57,047 bases of DNA from an uncultured Collinsella sp. (GTDB lineage Bacteria; Actinomycetota; Coriobacteriia; Coriobacteriales; Coriobacteriaceae): contig URKM01000009.1 of the NCBI GenBank assembly GCA_900548365.1, positions 1 through 57,047 of the forward strand, read 5' to 3'. The notes under the pieces were generated by a model. That model made no database searches, was not told the DNA's origin, and was given only the letters and a program-made list of their open reading frames with translations. The translations under genes and the position numbers were made by a program. Below are positions 20,111 through 28,649 of this stretch, piece after piece (position 1 is the first letter of the stretch; each line of letters starts with the position of its first letter).

Positions 20111-21391
20111 CTAGATGGCGTCGAGCGCCTGCGCGATATCGGCGATGAGGTCCTCGGTCGACTCGATGCCGCAGGAGAGACGCACCATATCGGGTGTGAT
20201 CCCGCAAGCGACCAGCTCGTCGTCGTTCATCTGGCGATGCGTGGCGTTAGCCGGATGCAGGCAGCAGGTGCGTGCATCGGCGACATGCGTGGCGATCTGG
20301 GCGAGGCGCAGACTCTTCATGAACTGCTCAGCGGCGGCGCGCCCGCCCTTGAAGCCGAAGCTCACCACGCCGCACCCGCCCTGGGGAAGGTACTTCCGGG
20401 CGAGCTCGTGGTAGGCGTCGCCGAGCAGGCCCGGGTAGCGCACGAAGCTGATCTTGGGATGCTGCTGAAGGAACTCGGCGACGGCCTGACCGTTCTTGCA
20501 GTGCTGCGGCATGCGGACATGCAGGCTCTCGAGGCCGAGGTTGAGCAGGAAGGCGTTCTGCGGGCTCTGGATGCAGCCGAAGTCGCGCATGAGCTGCGCC
20601 GTCGCCTTGGTGATGAAGGCGCCCGCGAGGCCGAAGCGCTCCGTGTAGACGACGCCGTGGTAGGAGACGTCGGGCGTGGTAAGGCCGGGGAACTTCTCGG
20701 CATGCGCGGTCCAATCGAACCTGCCCGAATCGACGATCGCGCCGCCGACCGCGGCGCCGTGGCCGTCCATGTACTTGGTGGTGGAGTGCGTGACGATATC
20801 GGCGCCCCACTCGATGGGGCGGCAGTTGACCGGCGTGGGGAACGTGTTGTCCACGATCAGCGGCACGCCGTGCGCGTGGGCGGCGGCGGCGAATCGCTCG
20901 ATGTCGAGCACGGCGAGGGCGGGGTTGGCGATGGTCTCGCCGAAGACGGCCTTCGTGTTGGGCTGGAAGGCGGCATCGAGCTCCTCATCGGTGCAATCGG
21001 GCGCGACGAAGGTGCACTCCAGGCCCATGCGCTTCATGGTATGGGCCAGCAGGTTGTACGTGCCGCCGTAGATGGCCGAGCTCGCGACCACGTGGTCGCC
21101 GCACCCGGCGATATTGAAGATAGCGAAGAAGTTCGCGGCCTGGCCGGAGCTCGTCAGCATCGCGGCGGATCCGCCCTCGAGCTCGCAGATCTTGGCTGCG
21201 ACGGCGTCGTTGGTGGGGTTCTGCAGGCGCGTGTAGAAGTAGCCGGACTCCTCGAGGTCGAACAGCTTGCCCATGTGCTCGGACGTGTCGTACTTCCACG
21301 TGGTCGACTGGTAGATGGGAACCTGGCGGGGTTCGGCGTCACCGGGGCGATAACCGCCCTGTACGCACGTCGTTCCGATATGCTCTGCCAT
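20111..21391 (-). CDS. metY: O-acetylhomoserine aminocarboxypropyltransferase (sulfhydrylase)
   Basis: PLP enzyme that makes homocysteine (or methionine) from O-acetylhomoserine and sulfide (or methanethiol). The 426-residue length is normal. Visible are TSSGQAANFFAI, the PLP-phosphate region, and VDNTFPTPVNCRPIEWGAD. The PLP lysine lies in HSTTKYMDGHG, and the C-terminal VRLSCGIESTEDLIAD is typical of Cys/Met metabolism enzymes. MetY-type length and the DGHG motif favour sulfhydrylase over cystathionine synthase. The ATG at 21391 follows AAGGAG at seven bases. It is divergent from the C_GCAxxG_C_C gene, with a shared 93-base promoter region. Confidence 0.93.
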   Translation of the reverse strand: MAEHIGTTCVQGGYRPGDAEPRQVPIYQSTTWKYDTSEHMGKLFDLEESGYFYTRLQNPTNDAVAAKICELEGGSAAMLTSSGQAANFFAIFNIAGCGDHVVASSAIYGGTYNLLAHTMKRMGLECTFVAPDCTDEELDAAFQPNTKAVFGETIANPALAVLDIERFAAAAHAHGVPLIVDNTFPTPVNCRPIEWGADIVTHSTTKYMDGHGAAVGGAIVDSGRFDWTAHAEKFPGLTTPDVSYHGVVYTERFGLAGAFITKATAQLMRDFGCIQSPQNAFLLNLGLESLHVRMPQHCKNGQAVAEFLQQHPKISFVRYPGLLGDAYHELARKYLPQGGCGVVSFGFKGGRAAAEQFMKSLRLAQIATHVADARTCCLHPANATHRQMNDDELVACGITPDMVRLSCGIESTEDLIADIAQALDAI

Positions 21392-21433
21392 AAGCTACTC
21401 CTTCTTTGCACGGCATGTACCGCAAGCTGAGCG

Positions 21434-21439
21434 ATTATA
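21434..21439 (-). promoter_or_regulatory. Candidate metY -10 element
   Basis: A perfect TATAAT read toward metY, 43 bases upstream of its ATG. The -35 is not clear. The opposite strand of the same patch holds TAGAAT and TATACC, possible -10 elements for the divergent gene. Confidence 0.55.
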
Positions 21440-21484
21440 CGAGTAGAATGGTATACCCACTTCTTTCATGCAAAGGACTTCAAC

Positions 21485-21928
21485 ATGGCATTCAACAAGG
21501 TTGTAACCTCGGACCAGCGCGCAGCGCTTCACCGCGATGCGGAGGTCTTCCACAACAAGGGCTATAACTGCGCCCAGTCGGTCGTCTGCGCGCTCGCCCC
21601 GCTCCTCGAGATCGATACGGACGCCGCCTTCAGCCTTGCCGAGGGATTCGGCGCGGGCATGGGCGGCATGACGCAGACCTGCGGGGCGCTATCGGGGGCC
21701 GTCATGGCGATCGGCCAGGCGAGCAGCACCGGCAGCGAGTGCATCGGCAGCAAGGGCCATACGTACCGCCTCGCGCGCTCCCTCTGCGAGCGCTTCGAGC
21801 AGGCCAACGGCTCCACCGTATGCCGCGAGCTCAAGGGCGTGGGGACCGAACACGGCCCCCTTCGCAGCTGCCAGGGATGCATCGACGACGCGCTCGACCT
21901 CGCACTCGACATCCTCGAAGGACGCTAG
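21485..21928 (+). CDS. C_GCAxxG_C_C family (probable redox) protein
   Basis: A 147-residue cysteine-rich protein of the family named after this spacing. Cysteines are at 29, 35, 66, 86, 101, 113, 129 and 132; Cys66 lies in the conserved CGALSG. The family is thought to bind a metal or act in redox chemistry, but the biochemical role is not established. The ATG at 21485 follows AAAGGA at seven bases. Its last four bases overlap the end of the convergent yigZ-like gene. Confidence 0.85.
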   Translation: MAFNKVVTSDQRAALHRDAEVFHNKGYNCAQSVVCALAPLLEIDTDAAFSLAEGFGAGMGGMTQTCGALSGAVMAIGQASSTGSECIGSKGHTYRLARSLCERFEQANGSTVCRELKGVGTEHGPLRSCQGCIDDALDLALDILEGR

Positions 21929-22563
21929 AACTCGGCGAAGCGCGGATGTCCAACGGCGATGCGTTCGCGACCCGCCATCAGCTCGGTCAGCGGGGGACGA
22001 AGCGCCCGCTCCTCCCCCGCCCGGTATACGGCGTGGATGACGACCTCATCGGTATAGTCGGTCGAGGCGATCTTGCCCCCCGTATCGGACACGAGCCGCA
22101 CGACGTGCTCGTAGTGCGGATAGGCCACCGTCACGTCGACCGAGACCACGCTCGTCATCTCAACGATGTCGCCCGCCGCGCGTGCCGCCTCCACCGCTGC
22201 CTGCGCGGCGGCCGTGTACGCGCGCACCAGGCCGCCCGGACCCAGCAGCGTCCCGCCGAAATAGCGCGTCGTCACGCAGCAGGCATCCTTGAGGCCCGCT
22301 CCGCGCAGGACCTCCAGGGTCGGCATCCCGCTCGTCCGCTGGGGCTCGCCGTCATCGCTCGCGCGCTCGGTTCCGTCCACCAAGATGAACGCCGGGACGT
22401 TATGGCGCGCGTCGTAGTGCCTCGCCCGCACCGCCGCCTGATGGGCGGCCGCGCCGTCCACGCTATCTACATGTACCAGCTGCGCGATGAAGCGGCTCTT
22501 CCGGTCCTCGTACTCGCCCACGGCTTCAACGCCGGCGCGCAGCGTCAGATAGCTTTCAGCCAT
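21925..22563 (-). CDS. YigZ/IMPACT family protein (UPF0029)
   Basis: A 212-residue protein of the YigZ family, which resembles eukaryotic IMPACT and is linked to translation or stress, without a defined reaction in bacteria. The hallmark segments are DRKSRFIAQL near the start, SDDGEPQRTSGMP in the middle, and TTRYFGGTLLGPGGLVRAY. The second, ferredoxin-like domain is at the C-terminus. The start is the ATG at 22563, where homology begins; the longer open frame upstream covers the RNase P RNA region on the other strand and is not real. The ribosome site is weak. Confidence 0.88.
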   Translation of the reverse strand: MAESYLTLRAGVEAVGEYEDRKSRFIAQLVHVDSVDGAAAHQAAVRARHYDARHNVPAFILVDGTERASDDGEPQRTSGMPTLEVLRGAGLKDACCVTTRYFGGTLLGPGGLVRAYTAAAQAAVEAARAAGDIVEMTSVVSVDVTVAYPHYEHVVRLVSDTGGKIASTDYTDEVVIHAVYRAGEERALRPPLTELMAGRERIAVGHPRFAEF

Positions 22564-22675
22564 ATCAACATCCCATCCTCCAGATCCCGCGCTACGACGG
22601 GATCGATGCAAATCGACGACTTCCTCGGCGTCGCCATGACCCGACTCGTTCGGCTTCATGGTACAATACACTTTC

Positions 22676-23034
22676 GCAAAGCGGGCCAGGCGATCGCGCG
22701 TGCGGCATGTTCGCATGTGAGGAAAGTCCGGGCTCCACAGGGCAGGATGCTGGCTAACGGCCAGGCGGGGCGACCCGACGGAAAGTGCCGCAGAAAAGAA
22801 GACTCCCGCTGCCCGCCTCGTGCGGGTGAGAGAAAAGCTGAAACGGTGGTGTAAGAGACCACCAGCGTCGTGGCAACACGGCGGCTTGGTAAACCCCATC
22901 CGGAGCAAGCGCAAATAGGAGCGCGATGGGCCGGCCCGGTCCGCGCTCGGGTAGCGTGCGTGGAACTGCATGGTGACATGCAGGCAAGATAAATGATCGC
23001 CCGCGACAGAACCCGGCTTATCGGCCCGCTTTGC
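22676..23034 (+). ncRNA. rnpB: RNase P RNA, bacterial class A
   Basis: Catalytic RNA that trims tRNA 5' leaders. The ends pair as helix P1: GCAAAGCGGGCC at the start and GGCCCGCTTTGC at the end. The universally conserved GAGGAAAGTCCGGGCTCC lies near 22720, and the matching ACAGAACCCGGCTTAT lies at 23007-23022. The conserved AGAGAAAAGCTGAAACGG-like core is present near 22830. A -10 TACAAT at 22662-22667 sits just before it. No clear terminator is seen in the following 200 bases. Confidence 0.96.
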
Positions 23035-23243
23035 CTTCTTTACGCTTCATCGCCTTCCTCGAAGACCCCACTCTCCTTTTCTCCGAGCACCGCCGCCGAT
23101 GGGCGGTGGATGCAGCGCGCCACCGAACACTCCTTTACCGAGTCCTTACATACGTCCCGAACATTAAGACCCGGTTAATATTGTGTAAGGTGCTAGACTA
23201 TATGCGCTATGCACCGAATGCGAGGCATTTCCGCACGATAGGA

Positions 23244-24305
23244 ATGTGGTTTTCCGTGGACGTATCATTCTCCTACTTCATCTCCCAGGTCTTCTCCAAT
23301 CCGATCTTGGCGATGACGGTCCTCCTCACGCTGGGCGTCATCTTCGTGAACGGCTGGACGGACGCTCCGAACGCGATCGCCACGTGCGTCACGACCCGCT
23401 GCCTTCCTCCGAAGACAGCGATCATCATGAGCGCGGTCTTCAACTTCCTGGGCGTCTTCATCATGACGCACATCAACGCCAGCGTCGCCTCGACCATCTC
23501 CAACATGGTTGATTTCGGCGCGAACACGCAGATAGCCCTCATAGCGCTGTGCGCCGCCCTCTTCTCCATCGTGGTCTACTCGGTGGGCGCGAGCGTCTTC
23601 GGCATCCCCACCAGCGAGAGCCACAGCCTCATCGCAGGCCTGACCGGCGCGGCCATCGCGCTGGGCGGCGCCGACGGCGTCAACATGAACGAATGGGTCA
23701 AGGTGCTCTACGGCCTCGTCTTGTCCCTCGGCCTCGGTTTCGCGATGGGCTGGGTGGTCTGCAAGCTCGTGACCCTCCTTTTCGCCAGCACGGACCGGCG
23801 CAAATCGAACACGTTCTTCCGTTGGGCCCAGATCGCCGGCGCGGCCGGCATGAGCTTCATGCACGGCGCCCAGGACGGGCAGAAGTTCATCGGCGTGCTG
23901 TTCCTCGGCGTCGCCTTCTGCAACGGCCAATCCTCCGTCGACAACATGATCATCCCCGTATGGCTGATGCTGCTGTGCTCCGTCGTCATGGGCGTGGGCA
24001 CCTCCGTCGGCGGTGAGAAGATCATCAAATCCGTGGGCATGGACATGGTCAAGCTCGAGAAATACCAGGGCTTCTCCGCGGACCTCTCAAGCTCCCTGTG
24101 CCTACTCCTCGCAACCCTCACCGGTATCCCCGTCTCCACCACGCATGTGAAGACCACCGCCATCATGGGCGTGGGCGCCGTGAAGCGCATCTCCGCGATC
24201 AACTTCGGCGTGGTGAAGGACATGCTGCTCACGTGGGTGTTCACGTTCCCCGGCTGCGGCTTGATCAGCTTCCTCATGGCCAAGCTCTTCCTGCTCTTCA
24301 TCTAA
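23244..24305 (+). CDS. PiT-family low-affinity phosphate transporter
   Basis: A 353-residue membrane permease that imports phosphate (as metal-phosphate) with protons. It has the two PiT signature halves: VNGWTDAPNAIATCV near residue 31, and later GAAGMSFMHGAQDGQKFIGV. GIPVSTTHVKTTAIMGVG near the C-terminus is also typical. The start is uncertain: the ATG at 23244 and a GTG at 23256 are both possible, since an AGGA site lies just ahead; the longer open frame back to 23031 runs over the end of rnpB and is rejected. A promoter-like TAGACT lies near 23196. The DUF47 gene follows 69 bases later, the usual partner. Confidence 0.92.
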   Translation: MWFSVDVSFSYFISQVFSNPILAMTVLLTLGVIFVNGWTDAPNAIATCVTTRCLPPKTAIIMSAVFNFLGVFIMTHINASVASTISNMVDFGANTQIALIALCAALFSIVVYSVGASVFGIPTSESHSLIAGLTGAAIALGGADGVNMNEWVKVLYGLVLSLGLGFAMGWVVCKLVTLLFASTDRRKSNTFFRWAQIAGAAGMSFMHGAQDGQKFIGVLFLGVAFCNGQSSVDNMIIPVWLMLLCSVVMGVGTSVGGEKIIKSVGMDMVKLEKYQGFSADLSSSLCLLLATLTGIPVSTTHVKTTAIMGVGAVKRISAINFGVVKDMLLTWVFTFPGCGLISFLMAKLFLLFI

Positions 24306-24374
24306 GACGCAACGCCTGGATCCAGGCGTCATTCATCAGGTGCCCCGCACCCCGAACCAGACTAAGGAGCCATC

Positions 24375-24998
24375 ATGGCAAAGAAAAACGATGCGTTCTA
24401 CTATGACAGCTTCGCCGCTGCCGCCGAGCTCGCCTGCGAGGCCGCGAACAAGCTCGATGACATCATGCGCCATTTCGATCCCGATAAGATCGAGGAAGCC
24501 GTCGCGGAGATGCACGAGATCGAGCAGGCGGCCGATGAGAAGGTCCACGAGGTGAACGACGCGCTCATCACCGCGTTCATCACGCCGATCGAGCGCGAGG
24601 ACATCGCCACCCTCTCGGGCTCCATCGACGTCGTCATCGACCGCATCGAGGGCGTTCTGCATCGGATCTACTTTACCAACGTACGGGAGATGCGCCCCGA
24701 CGCGCTCGAGCTCTCAGCCAAGGTGGTGCGCGCCACCGAGCAGATGCACGACCTGGTGCTCGAGCTGCCGCAGTTCAAGCGTTCCAAGAGCCTGCGCGAG
24801 CACGTGATCACGGTCAACACCATCGAGAGCGAATGCGATGACATCTACATCGCCGCGATGCGCAAGCTGCACACGGCCGAACTCGATCCGCTCACGATCA
24901 TCTCCTGGCGCGACATCTACACCTTCCTCGAGTACTCGGCTGACTCCTGCGAGTTCGTCGCGGATACCGTCGAATCCATCGTGATGAAGAACAGCTAG
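24375..24998 (+). CDS. DUF47 / PhoU-like regulator of the PiT transporter
   Basis: A 207-residue all-helical cytoplasmic protein of the DUF47 (TIGR00153, PhoU-like) family. Such genes lie next to pit genes and are thought to modulate phosphate uptake. Acidic residue patterns near 47-55 (EIEQAADEKVHEV) and 73-81 (IEREDIATL), and IESECDDIY, resemble PhoU metal-binding motifs. The ATG at 24375 follows AAGGAG at six bases. It is cotranscribed with the PiT gene; a hairpin at 25023-25083 probably closes the unit. Confidence 0.9.
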   Translation: MAKKNDAFYYDSFAAAAELACEAANKLDDIMRHFDPDKIEEAVAEMHEIEQAADEKVHEVNDALITAFITPIEREDIATLSGSIDVVIDRIEGVLHRIYFTNVREMRPDALELSAKVVRATEQMHDLVLELPQFKRSKSLREHVITVNTIESECDDIYIAAMRKLHTAELDPLTIISWRDIYTFLEYSADSCEFVADTVESIVMKNS

Positions 24999-25022
24999 CT
25001 TGCAGCCAGCATCTATCTACCA

Positions 25023-25083
25023 AAGCCCCGCGCAGCCTGCCGCAGCGTCTGAACACGACGTTCGCGCAAGCTGCACGGGGCTT
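25023..25083 (+). terminator. Probable hairpin ending the pit-DUF47 unit
   Basis: AAGCCCCG-c-GCAGC (25023-25036) pairs with GCTGC-a-CGGGGCTT (25070-25083), a 13-pair stem with one mismatch around a 33-base loop. It lies 25 bases after the DUF47 stop. The T tail is weak (CTTCAC). Confidence 0.5.
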
Positions 25084-25090
25084 CACTACA

Positions 25091-25123
25091 CGCCGTCGAA
25101 CCCACCCGGCGTATTCGACGGCG
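25091..25123. repeat. Inverted repeat upstream of the nitroreductase gene
   Basis: CGCCGTCGAA (25091-25100) and TTCGACGGCG (25114-25123) are perfect 10-base arms with a 13-base spacer. It lies 53 bases before the nitroreductase start and could be an operator or a second terminator. Confidence 0.5.
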
Positions 25124-25175
25124 AACGTGGTACCCTGAACCGGAGCATACGCGTACCTCGACCAAAGGAGCCACC

Positions 25176-25712
25176 ATGTCGTTTGCAGAGCTTACCCGCG
25201 CGCGCTATTCCTGCCGCCGCTACACCGACCGAGCGGTCGAGCCCGAAAAGGTCGACGCCATCATCGAAGCAGGCCGCATCGCCCCGTCAGCGTGCAACAA
25301 CCATCCCGCCCGCATCATCGTCTGCGACACGCCCGAGCTCCGCGAGGCTGCAGCCAAGGCGGCATATCACTTCGAACGCGACGGAAGCGTGTTCGGCGCG
25401 CCGCTCGTGATCGTCGCCTGCGCCAAGACCGACTCCGCATGGGTGAGAAAGTACGACCAGCGCAACGCCAGTGACATTGATAGCGCCATCGTCGTCGACC
25501 AGATGATGATGCAAGCGACCGACCTCGGCCTGGGTACGTGCTGGGTATGCCACTTCGATCCCGAAGCCGCCATCGAGGCCTTCGAGCTCCCCGAGGGCGT
25601 CTACCCCATCCACATGCTCACCGTGGGCTATGCAGCGGATACCATCGCCGAACCCGAGGCGCGCGAAGCGCGCACGATCTCCCGAGCGGACTTCACCGAC
25701 GTCCGCTCGTAG
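25176..25712 (+). CDS. Nitroreductase-family FMN oxidoreductase
   Basis: A 178-residue flavin enzyme that would reduce nitro or quinone compounds with NAD(P)H. The FMN-binding segment RYSCRRYTDRAVE is at residues 10-22, SACNNHPARIIV near 38-49, and the glycine-rich DLGLGTCWVC near 117-126. The short length fits the small nitroreductases of anaerobes. The ATG at 25176 follows AAAGGAG at six bases. It stands alone, with an inverted repeat in front. The substrate is unknown. Confidence 0.88.
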   Translation: MSFAELTRARYSCRRYTDRAVEPEKVDAIIEAGRIAPSACNNHPARIIVCDTPELREAAAKAAYHFERDGSVFGAPLVIVACAKTDSAWVRKYDQRNASDIDSAIVVDQMMMQATDLGLGTCWVCHFDPEAAIEAFELPEGVYPIHMLTVGYAADTIAEPEAREARTISRADFTDVRS

Positions 25713-25841
25713 GCTCTAACGCGGCAGCCGGGGCCTCCCGGGCAAACCGCGGGCGCCGCATCCGCCAGAGCCCCGATGGGGTGAGCAGCGCCCTCGCATC
25801 CCGATGGCGCATGCGAGCCGACGCTCCTTCAAGCCAAACAT

Positions 25842-25878
25842 AAAAACGGCCGCCGATGTCATCCATCGACGGCCGTTT
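25842..25878 (-). terminator. Terminator after divIVA
   Basis: Read leftward, ACGGCCG-t-CGATG and CATCG-g-CGGCCGT form a long stem around a short loop, followed by TTTTTATG. It is about 45 bases past the divIVA stop and closes the yggS-sepF-yggT-divIVA group. The shorter T run on the other side means it may also slow rightward transcription. Confidence 0.85.
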
Positions 25879-25922
25879 CGCGTATGTAGGCGCGGTCGCA
25901 TCACCGCACCGAATCCGAAATG

Positions 25923-26579
25923 CTAGTCCAGATCGTCAGCCATGAAGTTATCGATCGGGGCGAACGGATCGGCCACTGGGGCGACGGGCATGGGCTCGGG
26001 AGCCGGGGTGGAGACGGGCGCCACGGCGGCAGCGGAGCCGGTCGGGGTGTTGGCGAGGAGCTCTGCAGGGAAGGAGTTCTGAGCGTCGTCCATAAAGTGC
26101 TGGATGAGCTTCATGTACTCGTTCTTGAAATCCTCGCGAGAAGCCTTGAGACGGTCGATCTCCTCGATCTCCTGCTGCTTCTCGGCGAGCGCCTGGCGGA
26201 TGACCTCGCGCGCCTTGGCATCGGCCTCGTTGCGGATGCGCTCGGCATTCTCCTGGGCCTCGTTGATGATGGCGTCGGACGTCTGCTGCGCGGCGATGAG
26301 GGCGGCGGAGATCTGACGCTCGGTCGCGGAGAAATCGGGGGCCGGAGCCGGAACGGGCGCGGATGCCGGAGCGGCGGCGTTCTGGGCAAGCTGGGCCTGC
26401 GCGTCCGCGAGCTGCTGCTCGGCGACGGTAAGACGAGTCTTCAGATCAACGATCTTGTTGAGCATAGCGTCGACCTCGGAGGAAATCTGCTCGAGGAAGA
26501 CATCGACCTCGGCGGGATCGTAGCCGCGCTTGGCCTCGGAGAACGTCTGAGCCTGGATGTCAGCAGGGGTAATAGCCAT
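25923..26579 (-). CDS. divIVA: DivIVA-domain coiled-coil protein (polar growth/division scaffold)
   Basis: Membrane-curvature-sensing scaffold that recruits wall and division proteins. The 218-residue product begins MAITPADIQAQTFSEAKRGYDPAEVDVFL, the DivIVA lipid-binding N-terminal domain with the key RGYD motif. A coiled coil follows (about 30-65), then an Ala/Pro linker, a second long coiled coil (about 85-160) and a Pro/Ala tail ending MADDLD. I start at the ATG at 26579, which has AAAGGA nine bases upstream; the ATG at 26588 would overlap it. It is last of the conserved sepF-yggT-divIVA string. Confidence 0.93.
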   Translation of the reverse strand: MAITPADIQAQTFSEAKRGYDPAEVDVFLEQISSEVDAMLNKIVDLKTRLTVAEQQLADAQAQLAQNAAAPASAPVPAPAPDFSATERQISAALIAAQQTSDAIINEAQENAERIRNEADAKAREVIRQALAEKQQEIEEIDRLKASREDFKNEYMKLIQHFMDDAQNSFPAELLANTPTGSAAAVAPVSTPAPEPMPVAPVADPFAPIDNFMADDLD

Positions 26580-26635
26580 CGAAAACATTCCTTTCCATGC
26601 AATTGGCCGCCCTCGCGAGCGAGACCATGCGTTTC

Positions 26636-26905
26636 TTACAGAATTATACCTATCAGCAGCCGCTGTATGAGGTTCAACGCGAGAACAGCGATAACAGGCG
26701 AGAAGTCGATTCCGCCCATCGGGGGCAGGAACCGGCGAAAGAAGTTGAGATACGGTCCAACCAGGGAATCCAAAACCGCTCCGACATCGGCGAGGAAGCC
26801 GTTGGGATTCATCGGAATCCAGGTGAGCAGGCAGTACACCACGATGAGCATGCTGTAGAAATTGAACAGGGACTGAATGATCTGAACGATAGTGTAAACC
26901 GACAC
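26636..26905 (-). CDS. YggT-family small membrane protein
   Basis: An 89-residue protein with two membrane helices (about 5-28 and 65-88) and the family segment FFRRFLPPMGGIDFSPVIA between them. Its biochemical role is unknown, but the gene is conserved between sepF and divIVA in Gram-positives. The start is a GTG at 26905 with AGGAG close upstream, eight bases after the sepF stop, so translation is coupled. Confidence 0.9.
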   Translation of the reverse strand: MSVYTIVQIIQSLFNFYSMLIVVYCLLTWIPMNPNGFLADVGAVLDSLVGPYLNFFRRFLPPMGGIDFSPVIAVLALNLIQRLLIGIIL

Positions 26906-26912
26906 GTCTCTC

Positions 26913-27662
26913 CTACTTTGCCTTGATGTAACCCTCGCTGCGCAGCTTGGCGAGATCGGATTCCTTTACCTCGCAGTCCTGGGGCAGCACGATGAACACG
27001 CGATCAGCGACCTCCTTGACGCTGGCGCCCAGACCGCAGGCGAATCCGTAGCTGAAATCCAGAACGCGCTTGGCGACCTCGGTGCGGACGCCTACGAACA
27101 CGAGCGCGACGGGCTGGCGCGTGCGGACGCGACGAACCACGGTCTCGACGTCGTCATAGCTCTCCGGCCTCAAGATGTAGGCGGGAAGCTGCGGGGTGTT
27201 GTTGACCACGGCGCTCACCTGTGCGGAAACGTCCGCAGCGGGAGCCTGCGCAGCCGGAGATGGAACGGAGCGCAGGGCCTCGGCATAGCTCGAGGGGGTA
27301 TCGTAAGCGCCGGGGCGATAGGATTCCTGCCCGCGCGAAGGCGGATTATACGTGGTTGCATGGCGGTCGGCGTCCCCCACCAACTGTCCGCTGCGCGTGT
27401 AGACCGCGACCGATTCCGCCTCACCGCGCCGCGTCTGCCCAAGCAGGCCGGAGCTCGGCTCGTCATCGGTGTATTGGGGCGCGTAGCCTTGGTCGGTAGA
27501 AGCGGAATACCCCTGGGAGCGGAATCCGTCGGAGTCATATCCGTCCGAGCCGTCCTCGTAGTAGTCGTCGTAGCCGTCCGCCTGGTCGTAGCCATCCTGG
27601 CCGTACCCGGTTTGGTTCTGACCGAACGGAAGCCTGCTCTTGATATCGTCTAAGAAGCCCAC
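26913..27662 (-). CDS. sepF: SepF, FtsZ membrane anchor
   Basis: Links FtsZ filaments to the membrane and substitutes for FtsA, which is absent from the division cluster here. The 249-residue product starts with a short amphipathic helix (MGFLDDIKSRLPFG), the membrane-binding part. A Tyr/Gly/Asp-rich linker (20-70) and a variable Pro/Ala section follow. The globular SepF domain (about 155-240) shows YDDVETVVRRVRTRQPVALVF. The start is a GTG at 27662 with GAGAGGTAG seven bases before it. The tyrosine-rich linker is longer than in Bacillus SepF (about 150 residues in total). Confidence 0.93.
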   Translation of the reverse strand: MGFLDDIKSRLPFGQNQTGYGQDGYDQADGYDDYYEDGSDGYDSDGFRSQGYSASTDQGYAPQYTDDEPSSGLLGQTRRGEAESVAVYTRSGQLVGDADRHATTYNPPSRGQESYRPGAYDTPSSYAEALRSVPSPAAQAPAADVSAQVSAVVNNTPQLPAYILRPESYDDVETVVRRVRTRQPVALVFVGVRTEVAKRVLDFSYGFACGLGASVKEVADRVFIVLPQDCEVKESDLAKLRSEGYIKAK

Positions 27663-27734
27663 GTTTCTCTACCTCTCTGCCCTCGGTTTCGTTTCATCTT
27701 CGAATGGTGCAGGTCAAGCACATGCCTGACCTGC

Positions 27735-28475
27735 TTATTTTACTGCAAAACCAGGGTCGAACAACACTCTACCAAGGCGAACGATGGTAGAACCCTCCTC
27801 GAGCGCGACCTCGAAGTCCTCGCTCATGCCGCAGGACAGCTCGCACAGATCGAGCGAGGTGTCCGAAGACGCCAGCTCGTCGCGCAGCTCGCGAAGGCCC
27901 GCAAAGCATCCGCGCGCTCTTTGCTTATCCCCGCGCGGGGCCATCGTCATAAGTCCCGCGATATGAATTCCACAAAGTGCGCGGAGTTCGGGTAATTCCC
28001 GACGAAGGGCTTCGGGGTCGAAACCGGATTTCGACTCCTCCCCCGAAACATTCACCTCGATGAGCACATCTTGGGGTGCGTCCATCAGGCCTTGGGCCAT
28101 ACGACGCTCGACGCGGCTCGAGACCGCCTGCGCGAGATGAAGCGAGCTGATGGAATGGATGAGCGAAGCCCGCCCCAAGACGGCGTTGATCTTGTTCGTC
28201 TGCAAGTTGCCGATCATGTCGAAGCTCACGCGAGGTGCATCCTGGAGCTGGGAGATAGCCTCGATCTTGCGAACAAGCTCCTGGGGCCGGTTCTCGCCGA
28301 ACCGACGGAAGCCGGCAGCGATGGCGGCTTCGACCTCCTCCACCCCCACCGTCTTGGAAACAGCGACCAGGTCGACATCGGCGAAGGTGCGCCCGCTCTT
28401 CTCCAAAGCGACGGCCATCTTCGCGACGATCGCCTCGCGCCGTCGCTTCATATGATCAAGATAAGCAGCATCCAT
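27735..28475 (-). CDS. PLP homeostasis protein (YggS/PLPBP family)
   Basis: Binds pyridoxal phosphate without known catalysis and keeps vitamin B6 and amino acid pools balanced. The 246-residue product has the PLP lysine in VDLVAVSKTVG near residue 40. FGENRPQEL, then MIGNLQTNKI, and the C-terminal CELSCGMSEDFEVALEEGSTIVRLG, which holds the phosphate, are also present. The ATG at 28475 follows GGAGGG. In Gram-positives this gene normally follows pgeF in the dcw tail; here the pst operon separates them. Confidence 0.94.
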   Translation of the reverse strand: MDAAYLDHMKRRREAIVAKMAVALEKSGRTFADVDLVAVSKTVGVEEVEAAIAAGFRRFGENRPQELVRKIEAISQLQDAPRVSFDMIGNLQTNKINAVLGRASLIHSISSLHLAQAVSSRVERRMAQGLMDAPQDVLIEVNVSGEESKSGFDPEALRRELPELRALCGIHIAGLMTMAPRGDKQRARGCFAGLRELRDELASSDTSLDLCELSCGMSEDFEVALEEGSTIVRLGRVLFDPGFAVK

Positions 28476-28583
28476 GCGCTCTACCCTCCAAACGGTTTCC
28501 CGTGCTCATACTAACGCACGAACAAGGGCACGCCGTCCGCAAACGAATCCGTTACACGCTTGCAGCACACGATGCCCCTCATG

Positions 28584-28621
28584 AACGAAAACCGCCGCAA
28601 GGAGCGAACCCCTTGCGGCGG
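28584..28621 (-). terminator. Terminator of the pst-phoU operon
   Basis: CCGCCGCAAGG (28592-28602) and CCTTGCGGCGG (28611-28621) form a perfect 11-pair stem with an 8-base loop, followed leftward by TTTTCGTTC. It lies 28 bases past the phoU stop. Confidence 0.93.
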
Positions 28622-28649
28622 TATCGATGCGATTCCAGAATCGCTGCGC

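Noticed and set aside
23031..23243. N-terminal extension of the PiT transporter
   Set aside because: The upstream frame overlaps the end of rnpB, lacks a ribosome site and has no similarity to transporter N-termini.
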